NCBI GenBank assembly: GCA_900770205.1
Contig: CAAGJV010000040.1
Span: 1 to 7,023, forward strand
Direction of reading: 5' to 3'
Origin: Desulfovibrionaceae bacterium
Lineage (GTDB): Bacteria > Desulfobacterota > Desulfovibrionia > Desulfovibrionales > Desulfovibrionaceae
DNA: 7,023 nt
Below, in pieces: positions 1-6,950 of the stretch (the stretch's first letter is position 1; each line of letters opens with the position of its first letter). A program made the translations under genes and the position numbers. A model generated the notes under the pieces. It had not been told where the DNA came from and made no database searches. It worked only from the letters and a program-made list of their open reading frames with translations.

Positions 1-1166
1 GCTCTGGCGAGCGCCAGCGTGGCAAAGCCTATGATGGCGTTCATGGGCGTGCGGATGTCGTGGCTCATATTGGAAAGGAAGGTGCTTTTTGCCCTGTTGG
101 CAAATTCCGCGGCAGCCAGCGCATCTTCCGCGGCATGGCGCAGGCGGGTCAGCTCCTTGTTCGTCTTCTGCTCCAGCTTCACCTTCTGGTTATTTCTCTG
201 CGCCAGCATGAGGCTTGCCACGGCAAGTATCACCATGCCGGCCAGCACGGCACTGAACACGCCCGCGGCAAGGAGCGTGGAGTTCATCATCTCAATGGTG
301 CTTGCCGCCACCTTTTTCGAGGGAATGAGCAGCATAAGCACGGTATCGTATTCCGGCATCCTTGCCAGCGCGTAGCGGTATTCCTCTCCCTTCAGAATGA
401 TGCCGGCGGCAGCGCTTCCCCTGGTTTCCAGCTCGGCGAAAACCGTATCAAACGGCTTTGATGCCGTAGCAGAAGCCTCCCTCATGGCCTTGAACACGTT
501 CCGCACGCCAAGCACATCATTGCTCTCGGCATCGTAATGCTGCAGAAGGCCGTTCTTTCTCACAAGATAGGTGGCGGCCTTTCCGCCGAAGGCTTCCGTG
601 GTGTAGTACCTGCTCACGGAGGCAATATCCTTCATTAAAAGAATATGCGTTATCCTCCGCTTCTCCGGCCCCACCGTCACGCTCTGGTAAAGCTTGTCGG
701 CAAAAATAAGGAATGTCCCCTCCACGTTTCTCGTGTCGGAAACAAAGGTATGCTTGGCCTTCCCGTCGGAAAGCGCGTTGATATCGTCGAAAAAGCCCGC
801 CGGGCCGGTTTTAAGGTAGGCCTTGCCCATGGAATCGAGCAACATCACCCGGCAGTCGTAAAGTTCAGTGTGAAAAAGGTTCTCCACCTTCTCTATGCCG
901 GACACGATATCCTCCTCGCGGGGAAAGTGCCGGTTCTCCAGGGCGGTATCTATGCCGGCAAGCAGGTTCCAGTGCGTATCCAGCCCGCTGTACAGGTTGA
1001 GCCGTATCTGCTGTATGGCCGTTTCCAGCTGGAAATTCCTTTCTGCAGAAGCCTGCCTGTGCAGGTAATCGCGCATGTGCAGAGCCCCCACGGCCAGCAC
1101 GGCCGCGAACATGAGGGCGAAGAACACCGGGATCGAGTACCCGCGTATCTTTGCTTTTTCTGGCAT
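1..1166 (-). CDS. Sensor histidine kinase, N-terminal part (cut by window edge)
   Basis: Inner-membrane two-component sensor kinase; 388 codons are visible and the gene continues past base 1. I read the frame from the reverse strand, starting at ATG 1166-1164, with a purine-rich GAGAGAG just upstream. Residues 11-29 form a first membrane segment. Residues about 30-293 are an extracytoplasmic sensor region, of a size fitting a double-Cache-like fold, though I assign that only by length and layout. Residues 296-321 form a second membrane segment. Residues about 324-358 are a charged, coiled-coil-like linker. The HisKA H-box follows, NMSHDIRTPMNAIIGF, with the predicted phospho-accepting His369 at bases 60-62. 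This H-box form is common in hybrid kinases, but the ATPase domain and any receiver domain lie outside the window. The gene is last of four co-directional genes, 76 nt after an SBP-type lipoprotein, which suggests it is the signalling output for those lipoproteins. Kinase identity is firm; hybrid architecture and ligand are not. Confidence 0.93.
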   Translation of the reverse strand, partial: MPEKAKIRGYSIPVFFALMFAAVLAVGALHMRDYLHRQASAERNFQLETAIQQIRLNLYSGLDTHWNLLAGIDTALENRHFPREEDIVSGIEKVENLFHTELYDCRVMLLDSMGKAYLKTGPAGFFDDINALSDGKAKHTFVSDTRNVEGTFLIFADKLYQSVTVGPEKRRITHILLMKDIASVSRYYTTEAFGGKAATYLVRKNGLLQHYDAESNDVLGVRNVFKAMREASATASKPFDTVFAELETRGSAAAGIILKGEEYRYALARMPEYDTVLMLLIPSKKVAASTIEMMNSTLLAAGVFSAVLAGMVILAVASLMLAQRNNQKVKLEQKTNKELTRLRHAAEDALAAAEFANRAKSTFLSNMSHDIRTPMNAIIGFATLALAR

Positions 1167-1207
1167 AGTCTCTCTCAAAATCCCTGCCTTTCTCCCGCCG
1201 GGGCTGG

Positions 1208-1223
1208 CCGGAACCTGTTCCGG
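1208..1223. other. Perfect inverted repeat between lipoprotein C and the kinase
   Basis: CCGGAA and TTCCGG form a 6-bp perfect stem around a 4-nt loop (CCTG on the plus strand). It lies 20 nt past the stop codon of lipoprotein C and 41 nt before the kinase ATG. No T run follows on the minus strand, so it is not a classical intrinsic terminator. It might stabilise the lipoprotein part of the mRNA, be an operator half-site pair, or be chance in G+C-rich DNA. Confidence 0.35.
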
Positions 1224-1242
1224 GCGCGCGGCGTGCGGGAAA

Positions 1243-3153
1243 TCAGCGTATCGTTATGTAGCCGGTGGGCTTCTCCAGGTCTCCGCTTTTTTCTACAAGC
1301 CTTTTTTGAATATAGTCGTTGGAATGGGTGCGCACAAGCTCAAATTTCCCGTAGCCGGCCTTCTTCAGCGCGGCGGGCAGCATGATATCCACATCTCCCA
1401 GAAGATACACGGAATATTCCTTCTGCCTGTTCATGGGAGCGCCGCCCATGGTGAGCTCCTTCAGAATAAAATCGCCGTCCTTCTTCTCAAGGTGCATCTC
1501 AAAGCCGCTGGAAACGTAAGGCGTGCTCTCGTTGCTCACCGTACCGTAGTGCCCCTTGATTTTCAGAAGCTCATCCACCACGGTAAAGAGCTGATCCCCC
1601 GTCAGCTTCACCACCATGGGCCAGCAGTAGTCGTTCTTGGTGAGGTAGCGCACCTCTTTTGCCGTATAGTCTCCGGCATACACGTTTCCGGCATAGCAGG
1701 CCTGCGCCAGCAAGAGGTCGGTTCCTGCTTCCGCCCGCACGGTATTGAAGATCGCCGAGGCCGCCTGACTTCCGTGTTCCATACTGAAGGCATAGGGGTA
1801 GGCTTCCCTGATATGCGCGGCTATCTTCTGCCCCGTGCCGGAAGATGCGGCCATCTGTTCGTTAAAGGCGGCCAGGGCCTCTTCCGGCGTATTCAGCTCG
1901 CCTTTCAATATGCGCTGCACCACGTTTTTGGAAAGGGCGAACATTTCATTGGAGGCAAGGCGGATATACATCCTGTTTTCGGCAATGGCCCCTTTCAGGT
2001 CGTCGAGCCCGCTCTGCAGCTCAAGGGAAACGTTCTTGTTGTAGGCCACCATATTCCTGCCGTGGGCAATGCGCGACTGCCCCTCCTGGCTCAGCATGGC
2101 GGAAAGAATCTCCAGAAGAAGCTTCTCCCGTTCCGGGTTCTCCATGCCCCGTTTCGCCAGCGCCACCTGAAAGGCCGGGTAAGTAAGGTAGCAGTTCTCC
2201 TCCTCTTTTTCCGCAAAATACGGCAGGAGAATGGAAACATCGCCCTCCCTGCCGGAAAACTTCACCAGGTCCTGCCCGGTGCCGCGGTACATGGCCACTT
2301 TTCCCTCGGCATACAGGGCCTTCACGTCTCTGTTGCGCAGGAGCGTATCTTCCCTGCCGAGGCCCACGCCGCGCTTCATGGCAAAAAAGCGTTCAAAGGC
2401 GGGCAGCCATACTTCGCGGGAAAGGCTGTTCTCGCTGCCGCTTTCGTAGCGCCTGCGCCACTCCCGGCCTTCCAGGGCCTTCATGTTCGGTATGGCAAAG
2501 CCCTGCAGCGTTTCCATGCAGGTGAAATCGGAAAGAAAGTCGGAGGCAAAGCCCCGTATGCCCTTCTTTTCAAAGGCCCGGCACGCTTCGATAAACGAGG
2601 CATAGTCGTGCGGAACGGCAATGCCGTGCTCCTTGAAAAGCGTGGTGTTCACAATAATGCTGTCTACCTCCGCGCAGGCCGGCAGCCAGTTCACCACGCC
2701 GTCGCCGTAGGTGTAGCTGTCGAGGTAGGATCCGTAGAACCCGGCGGCCACATCCGTGTTGGCAAGGTCGTACAGATCATCTTTCAACACCAGCGCATCC
2801 TTCAGGGAAAAACGCCGCACGGTGAGTATGTCCGGCAGGTCGCCGCGCTCACTGCGGTAGCGATAGTAGTCGGTGGAATTGGTAGCCAGAGAGAACTCAA
2901 AATCCACCTCGGGGAACTTCTCGCACAGAAACTGCGAAAAATTGGCCAGAAGCTCCGTGCCCCAGAGCGACACGCGCACCTTCTGCCGATCCATCGCCCG
3001 GGCAGCGCTCTGCACCTCCACGCCATTTTCCTCTTCGCCCCCCTTATCCTCGCACCCGGCCAGGAGGGCAAGCCCCACGGCCGCCATGAGCAGAAGAAGC
3101 AGCCTCCACGGCCTGACGCCAGGCAGAATATCCAGCCATCTGTTTTTCATCAT
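1243..3153 (-). CDS. Lipoprotein C: solute-binding protein fused to 5'-nucleotidase C-terminal-like domain
   Basis: Predicted exported lipoprotein of 636 residues, third of three paralogues. The signal peptide has a long basic n-region (R5, R14, R17), a Leu/Ala core and lipobox LLAGC with Cys34. Residues about 58-430 look like an extracellular solute-binding protein: start VRVSLWG, then LPDILTVRRFSL (106-117), MYRGTG (288-293), and the late stretch ILKGELNTPEEALAAFN (415-431). Residues about 446-636 resemble the C-terminal domain of 5'-nucleotidases: a helix with AEAGTDLLLAQ, AGNVYAGDYTAKEVRYL in place of the usual Asn-Gly-Gly-Arg loop, LTGDQLF, SSGFEM, and a final helix ending GYITIR. The metallophosphatase domain is absent, so a binding role is more likely than catalysis. 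The gene starts 24 nt after lipoprotein B. Tandem ATG codons at 3153 and 3150 are both possible starts; the preceding AAGAAG is a weak ribosome site. Paralogy and lipoprotein status are firm; the ligand is unknown. Confidence 0.9.
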   Translation of the reverse strand: MMKNRWLDILPGVRPWRLLLLLMAAVGLALLAGCEDKGGEEENGVEVQSAARAMDRQKVRVSLWGTELLANFSQFLCEKFPEVDFEFSLATNSTDYYRYRSERGDLPDILTVRRFSLKDALVLKDDLYDLANTDVAAGFYGSYLDSYTYGDGVVNWLPACAEVDSIIVNTTLFKEHGIAVPHDYASFIEACRAFEKKGIRGFASDFLSDFTCMETLQGFAIPNMKALEGREWRRRYESGSENSLSREVWLPAFERFFAMKRGVGLGREDTLLRNRDVKALYAEGKVAMYRGTGQDLVKFSGREGDVSILLPYFAEKEEENCYLTYPAFQVALAKRGMENPEREKLLLEILSAMLSQEGQSRIAHGRNMVAYNKNVSLELQSGLDDLKGAIAENRMYIRLASNEMFALSKNVVQRILKGELNTPEEALAAFNEQMAASSGTGQKIAAHIREAYPYAFSMEHGSQAASAIFNTVRAEAGTDLLLAQACYAGNVYAGDYTAKEVRYLTKNDYCWPMVVKLTGDQLFTVVDELLKIKGHYGTVSNESTPYVSSGFEMHLEKKDGDFILKELTMGGAPMNRQKEYSVYLLGDVDIMLPAALKKAGYGKFELVRTHSNDYIQKRLVEKSGDLEKPTGYITIR

Positions 3154-3177
3154 CTTTTTTCTTCTTCGGTCGAGGGG

Positions 3178-5034
3178 CTAGCGAATGCTGATATAGTCGG
3201 TGGGCTTTTCCAGGTCGCCTCCCTTTTCCACAAGGCGCTTGTACAGATAATCGTTGGAGCGCGTGCGTATGCGCTCAAAATCCCTGCATTCCACGGCTTT
3301 CAGAAGTGTAGGCACAAGAAAGTCCACATCGCTCAGAATATACACGCGGAAGGCGGCCTTTCTGTCCATGGGCTTGCCGTGCACCGTAAGCTCTTTAAGA
3401 AGGAATTTGCCGCCCTGCTTTTCCATATGCATCTCAAAGCCGCTGGAAACATAAAGCGTACTCTCGTTGCTCACGGTGCCGCTTGTTCCGTGGTAAACCA
3501 GCATTTCCTTCAGCACGGAAAAGAGCTGTTCCCCCGTTACCGTGGCCAGAATAGGCCAGGAATCATCGTTCTTCGTGAGGTAGCGCACATCCCTTGCCGT
3601 ATAGTCGCCCGCATACACGTTTCCGGCATAGCAGGCCTGCGCCAGCACAAGGTCCACCCCGGCTTCGGCACGCACCGTGTTGAACAGCGCAGAGGCCGCC
3701 CGGCTGCCGTGCGTTCTGTCGAAGGCATAGGGGACAGACTCGCCGATATGGGCCACCACTTTATCTTCTTCCCTTTGCTTGCCCTTCATAAGCTCGTTAA
3801 AAGCGTTGAAGGCATCCACAGGCGTGGAGAGTTCTCCCCGCAGTATTTTCTGCACCACCTCGCTGGAAAGGCTGAACATTTCGGACGAGGCAATGCGTAT
3901 GTACATCCTGTTCTCGGCAAGGGCGCTCTTCAGGTTATCCAGCTGCGGATCCATGCCGAGAGAAACGTTTCTGCTGTAGGCCACCATGCTCTTGCCGTCG
4001 GAAACTTCCTTCATGCCCTGCTCATCCAGCATGGCGCTCACAATATCGAGAATAAGCGCCTCGCGCTTCTTGTCTTCCATGCCCTTTTTCGACACGGCAA
4101 GCTGGAAGGCGGGGTAGGTGAGGTAGCGGCTCTCCATGCCCTCGTCGGCAAAGTACGGGAGCAGAACAGCCTTCCCCCCGTCCGGCGCGGGGAAGGTGAT
4201 AAGGTCGCGCCCTGTGCCGCGGTACATGGCAAGCCTGCCTTCCATGAAGGGAACCTTCACATCTTCGTTGCGCAGGAGCGTATCTTCCCGGCCCAGGGAG
4301 GCCTTTTCCCGCAAATCGAACATCTTTTCAAAGGCCGGCATCCATACCTCGCGGGAAAGCTCCCGTGTCTTGCCGCTTTCGTAGCGCTTTCTCCATTCCA
4401 CCCCCTCCGGAGAGGAGAGACTGGCAATGGCCGCGCCCTGCAGTATTTCCATGCAGGAGTAGTCGGACCCGAAGTCCGACGTGAACCCCCGTATGCCGTG
4501 CTTTTCAAATTCCCGGCACGCGGCAGTAAACGAAGCGTAATCGGTGGGGAGAGGTATGCCGTATTTTTCAAACAGGCTCTGGTTCGCAATGACGCTGTCT
4601 ACCACGGCGCAGGCCGGCAGCCAGTTCACCACGCCGTCGGCATAGGCGTAGCTCTCCAGGTAGGAACCATAAAAGAAGGAAGCCGCCTTCGTGTTGCTGA
4701 GGTCGTAGAGCTTTTCCTTCAGCTCCACCACATCGGAAAGGGAAAATCTCCGCACGGTGAAAATATCCGGCAGGTCGTCGTGTTCGGCAAGGTAGCGGTA
4801 GTAGTCGGTGGAATTGGTCGCCAGGGAAAACTCAAAATCCACATCGGGGAACTTCTCGCACAGGTAGGTGGTAAAATGCGCCTGAAGCTCACCGCCCCAG
4901 AGTGCCACGCGCACCTTTTCGCGGGGAGCAGGAGCACTCACGCCCTTTGTCTCTTCCTTCTTCTCCTCGTTACATCCGGCAAGAAAAAGCCCGAAAGTCA
5001 TAGCAATAGCAAAAAACTTAAACAATTTCCGCAA
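3178..5034 (-). CDS. Lipoprotein B: solute-binding protein fused to 5'-nucleotidase C-terminal-like domain (TTG start)
   Basis: Predicted exported lipoprotein of 618 residues, the middle paralogue. The start is TTG at 5034-5032. It gives a compact signal peptide (MRKLFKFFAI, then FLAGC with Cys21), whereas the first in-frame ATG, at residue 12, would remove the positive n-region. The SBP region spans about 39-412, with LPDIFTVRRFSL (88-99), WLPAC (138-142) and MYRGTG (270-275). The 5'-nucleotidase C-terminal-like region spans about 428-618, with AEAGVDLVLAQ, AGNVYAGDYTARDVRYL, VTGEQLF, SSGFEM and final DYISIR. No phosphoesterase catalytic domain is present. In the gap before it, ten consecutive G end 7 nt before the TTG, where they can act as the Shine-Dalgarno and also form a slippage-prone tract. 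The upstream in-frame stop is TGA at 5073-5071 and no ATG or GTG lies between it and the TTG. The reading frame is secure; the exact start is the uncertain part. Confidence 0.88.
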   Translation of the reverse strand: MRKLFKFFAIAMTFGLFLAGCNEEKKEETKGVSAPAPREKVRVALWGGELQAHFTTYLCEKFPDVDFEFSLATNSTDYYRYLAEHDDLPDIFTVRRFSLSDVVELKEKLYDLSNTKAASFFYGSYLESYAYADGVVNWLPACAVVDSVIANQSLFEKYGIPLPTDYASFTAACREFEKHGIRGFTSDFGSDYSCMEILQGAAIASLSSPEGVEWRKRYESGKTRELSREVWMPAFEKMFDLREKASLGREDTLLRNEDVKVPFMEGRLAMYRGTGRDLITFPAPDGGKAVLLPYFADEGMESRYLTYPAFQLAVSKKGMEDKKREALILDIVSAMLDEQGMKEVSDGKSMVAYSRNVSLGMDPQLDNLKSALAENRMYIRIASSEMFSLSSEVVQKILRGELSTPVDAFNAFNELMKGKQREEDKVVAHIGESVPYAFDRTHGSRAASALFNTVRAEAGVDLVLAQACYAGNVYAGDYTARDVRYLTKNDDSWPILATVTGEQLFSVLKEMLVYHGTSGTVSNESTLYVSSGFEMHMEKQGGKFLLKELTVHGKPMDRKAAFRVYILSDVDFLVPTLLKAVECRDFERIRTRSNDYLYKRLVEKGGDLEKPTDYISIR

Positions 5035-5041
5035 GTTATTA

Positions 5042-5051
5042 CCCCCCCCCC
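5042..5051 (-). repeat. Ten-G homopolymer before lipoprotein B, possible phase-variable tract
   Basis: Ten consecutive G on the coding strand (C on the plus strand) end 7 nt before the TTG start of lipoprotein B. The run can pair with the anti-Shine-Dalgarno, and homopolymers of this length slip readily during replication. Two ATG codons upstream, at 5074 and 5060, lie in the two frames other than that of lipoprotein B. The ATG at 5074 becomes in frame with 9 or 12 G, the ATG at 5060 with 8 or 11 G, and neither with the 10 G seen here. The tract itself is seen directly; phase variation is inference, and an assembly miscount of the homopolymer is possible. Confidence 0.7.
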
Positions 5052-5100
5052 GAAGTACATCCTGCTTCTTTCATTCTCTTTCTCTTCTCTCTGCCCACAA
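5052..5100 (-). promoter_or_regulatory. Polypurine leader with two alternative ATG codons
   Basis: The minus strand between lipoproteins A and B is strongly purine-rich from about 5096 to 5061, a run of GA repeats with few pyrimidines. It carries ATG at 5074-5072 behind GAGAAAGAGA, and ATG at 5060-5058 directly after GCAGG. With ten G in the tract, the first ATG opens an 11-codon frame that reads through the G run as Gly-Gly-Gly and ends at paired TAA TAA (5041-5036), one base before the TTG of lipoprotein B. The second ATG opens a 20-codon frame ending at a TGA inside lipoprotein B. Such leaders could couple or reinitiate translation; this is inferred only. Confidence 0.4.
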
Positions 5101-5108
5101 CAGGGCTC

Positions 5109-6941
5109 TTATTCTACGGCAATATAGGCGGTGGGCTCTTCCAGCTGACCCTTCTTTTCCGCCAGACGCTTTTTCAAATACTCTGCGGCCACACTTCGCT
5201 TCACCTCAAAATCGGTGCAGCCTGTGTCTTTAAGAATTTCCGGCACAAACATATCGCCATCGCTCAGAATAAGCACGGAAAAGCGCGCTTTCCTGTCTAT
5301 CGGCCTGCCGTTCACCGTTATTTCCATAAGTTCATAGCCGCCCGCGGTTTTCTTCACCTTCATGGCAAAGCCGCTGGAAGCGTACAGCGTGCTTTCGTTG
5401 CACACCGATCCTTTCTTTCCCTTGCGGCGCAGCATTTCCCCGGCCGCACGGAAGAGCTCCTCCCCCGTCATCGCTGCGGAAACAAGCCAGGCTATATCGC
5501 TCTTCATAAGGTAACGGATATCCTTTTCCGCATACGCTCCAGCATACACGTTCCCGGCATAGGCGGCCTGCCCCAGAACAAGGTCCACGCCGGCTTCGGC
5601 CCTTATGGTGTTGTAGAGGGCCGAGGCCGCCCTGCTGCCATACTTGTTATCGAACGCGTTGGAATACGCATCGTTCAGCACGGCCACAGCTTCAGGAGTT
5701 TCTTCCTTCTGCTGCAGAAGGGCATTGAAGGCCTGAAACGCCTCTTCCGGCGTTCTCAGCTCCCCTTTCAATATGCGCTGCACCACGTTCCTGGAATGGG
5801 CAAACATCTCATTGGAGGCCAGGCGTATGTATATCCTGTTCTCGCCTATGGCGTTTTTCAGCGAGAAGAGCGAGCTCTGGAGCTCTAGCGTCACGCCCCT
5901 GTTATACGGAACCATGTTCTTACCGAGCGCTATGCGCTTCTGGCCTTCCTGGCTCAGCATCACAGTCAGGATATCGAGCAGGAGCTTTTCCCGCGCTGGC
6001 CCTTCCATGGCCTTCTTTGTTGCCGCCACCTGAAAGGATGGATAGGTAAGGTAGCAGTTTCTGCCCGCATCTTCGGCAAAGTAAGGCAGCAGAATGGAAA
6101 CATCGCCCGGTCTCCCGGAAAATTTCATAAGGTCCGTCCCCGTGCCGCGGTACATGGCAAGAGAACCCTGCATGTAAAGGTCTTTCGGGTCGTGGTTGCG
6201 CATGCGCGTTTCCGCTTCGCCAAGGGCGGCGGCTTCCTTCATGGCAAAGAACTTCTCAAAGGCAGGCATCCACACCTCGCGGGAAAGCCTGTGCGTTTCC
6301 CCGCTCTCGTAGCGCATGCGCCACTCGCGGCCTTCCATGGAGGTCAGGTTCGGTATGGCAAAGCCCTGCAGCGTTTCCATGCAGGTATAGTCGGAACCGT
6401 AGTCGGAAATGAATCCCCGTATTCCCTTCTTTTCAAAGGCTCGGCAGGCCGCGGCAAAGGAGGCATAGTCATGGGGCAGGGCAATGCCGTGCTCTTCAAA
6501 GAGCGTCTTATTAACAATAATACTGTCTACTTCCGCGCATGCCGGCAGCCAGTACACTGAGCCGTCGGCATAGGTGTAGCTTGCCAGATAGCTTTCGTAG
6601 AAGGTGCCGGCCACCTCGGTATTGCCAAGGTCGTACAGGCTGTCCTTCAGAAAAAGCGCATCCTTCAGGGAAAAGCGCCGCACGGTGAGGATGTCTGGCA
6701 AATCGTCGTGCTCTTTAAGGTAGCGGTAGTAGTCGGTGGAATTGGTGGCCAGAGTAAACTCAAAGTCCACCTCGGGGAACTTCTCGCACAGATACGGGGC
6801 AAAGCCTGCCAGAAGCTCGTTTCCCCAGAGGGCTACGCGCACACTTTCCCTTTTCGGCGCATCATCCCACAATCCGCAGCCGGAAAGAGATGCAGAAAGA
6901 ACTCCCATGGCCGCCAGGAGCAGAAGGAACAGTTTTTTCAT
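5109..6941 (-). CDS. Lipoprotein A: solute-binding protein fused to 5'-nucleotidase C-terminal-like domain
   Basis: Predicted exported lipoprotein of 610 residues, first of the three paralogues in transcription order. The signal peptide begins MKKLFLLLLA and ends LSGC with Cys22. The SBP region is about 34-404: VRVALWG, then NSTDYYRY (67-74), LPDILTVRRFSL (81-92), WLPAC (131-135), MYRGTG (263-268) and ILKGELRTPEEAF (390-402). The C-terminal region, about 420-610, is the most divergent copy. It keeps AEAGVDLVLGQ, AGNVYAGAYAEKDIRYL, MTGEEL, SSGFAM and a last helix ending AYIAVE, but has MKSDIAWLV where B and C have LTKND followed by a Trp-Pro. This fits a similar fold with a different ligand. 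The start is ATG 6941-6939, preceded by GAGGA at 6950-6946. It is followed after 73 nt by lipoprotein B. The phosphatase domain is absent here too. Family assignment of the C-terminal region is weaker than in B and C. Confidence 0.9.
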   Translation of the reverse strand: MKKLFLLLLAAMGVLSASLSGCGLWDDAPKRESVRVALWGNELLAGFAPYLCEKFPEVDFEFTLATNSTDYYRYLKEHDDLPDILTVRRFSLKDALFLKDSLYDLGNTEVAGTFYESYLASYTYADGSVYWLPACAEVDSIIVNKTLFEEHGIALPHDYASFAAACRAFEKKGIRGFISDYGSDYTCMETLQGFAIPNLTSMEGREWRMRYESGETHRLSREVWMPAFEKFFAMKEAAALGEAETRMRNHDPKDLYMQGSLAMYRGTGTDLMKFSGRPGDVSILLPYFAEDAGRNCYLTYPSFQVAATKKAMEGPAREKLLLDILTVMLSQEGQKRIALGKNMVPYNRGVTLELQSSLFSLKNAIGENRIYIRLASNEMFAHSRNVVQRILKGELRTPEEAFQAFNALLQQKEETPEAVAVLNDAYSNAFDNKYGSRAASALYNTIRAEAGVDLVLGQAAYAGNVYAGAYAEKDIRYLMKSDIAWLVSAAMTGEELFRAAGEMLRRKGKKGSVCNESTLYASSGFAMKVKKTAGGYELMEITVNGRPIDRKARFSVLILSDGDMFVPEILKDTGCTDFEVKRSVAAEYLKKRLAEKKGQLEEPTAYIAVE

Positions 6942-6945
6942 GGAA

Positions 6946-6950
6946 TCCTC
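6946..6950 (-). promoter_or_regulatory. Ribosome binding site of lipoprotein A
   Basis: GAGGA on the minus strand lies 4 nt before the ATG at 6941. It is the clearest Shine-Dalgarno among the four genes and supports this start over internal codons. The rest of the 82-nt leader up to the window edge shows no recognisable promoter boxes or terminator. Confidence 0.6.

Noticed and set aside
645..1385. A 246-codon plus-strand frame across the kinase start and the end of lipoprotein C.
   Set aside because: It is antisense to the kinase sensor region, has low-complexity basic composition, no recognisable domain, and crosses the gap between two real genes.
5093..5106. A possible GCCC/GGGC hairpin just after the stop of lipoprotein A, considered as a terminator.
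   Set aside because: The stem is only 4 bp with a 6-nt loop and is followed by purines rather than a T run.
1075..5127. A 1350-codon open frame on the plus strand, antisense to two whole lipoprotein genes and parts of their neighbours.
   Set aside because: It lies opposite genes with clear signal peptides and domains, and its translation is the His/Gly/Val/Arg-rich type that G+C-rich codon bias produces on the opposite strand. It shows no domain, repeats the same antisense pattern over the two paralogues, and has no sensible start. Its length is striking but is explained by sense codon choice.
1243..6941. Reading the three proteins as plain ABC-transporter sugar-binding proteins or as active 5'-nucleotidases.
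   Set aside because: No transporter components are present in the window, and none of the three has a metallophosphatase domain before the C-terminal nucleotidase-like region, so neither label fits on its own.
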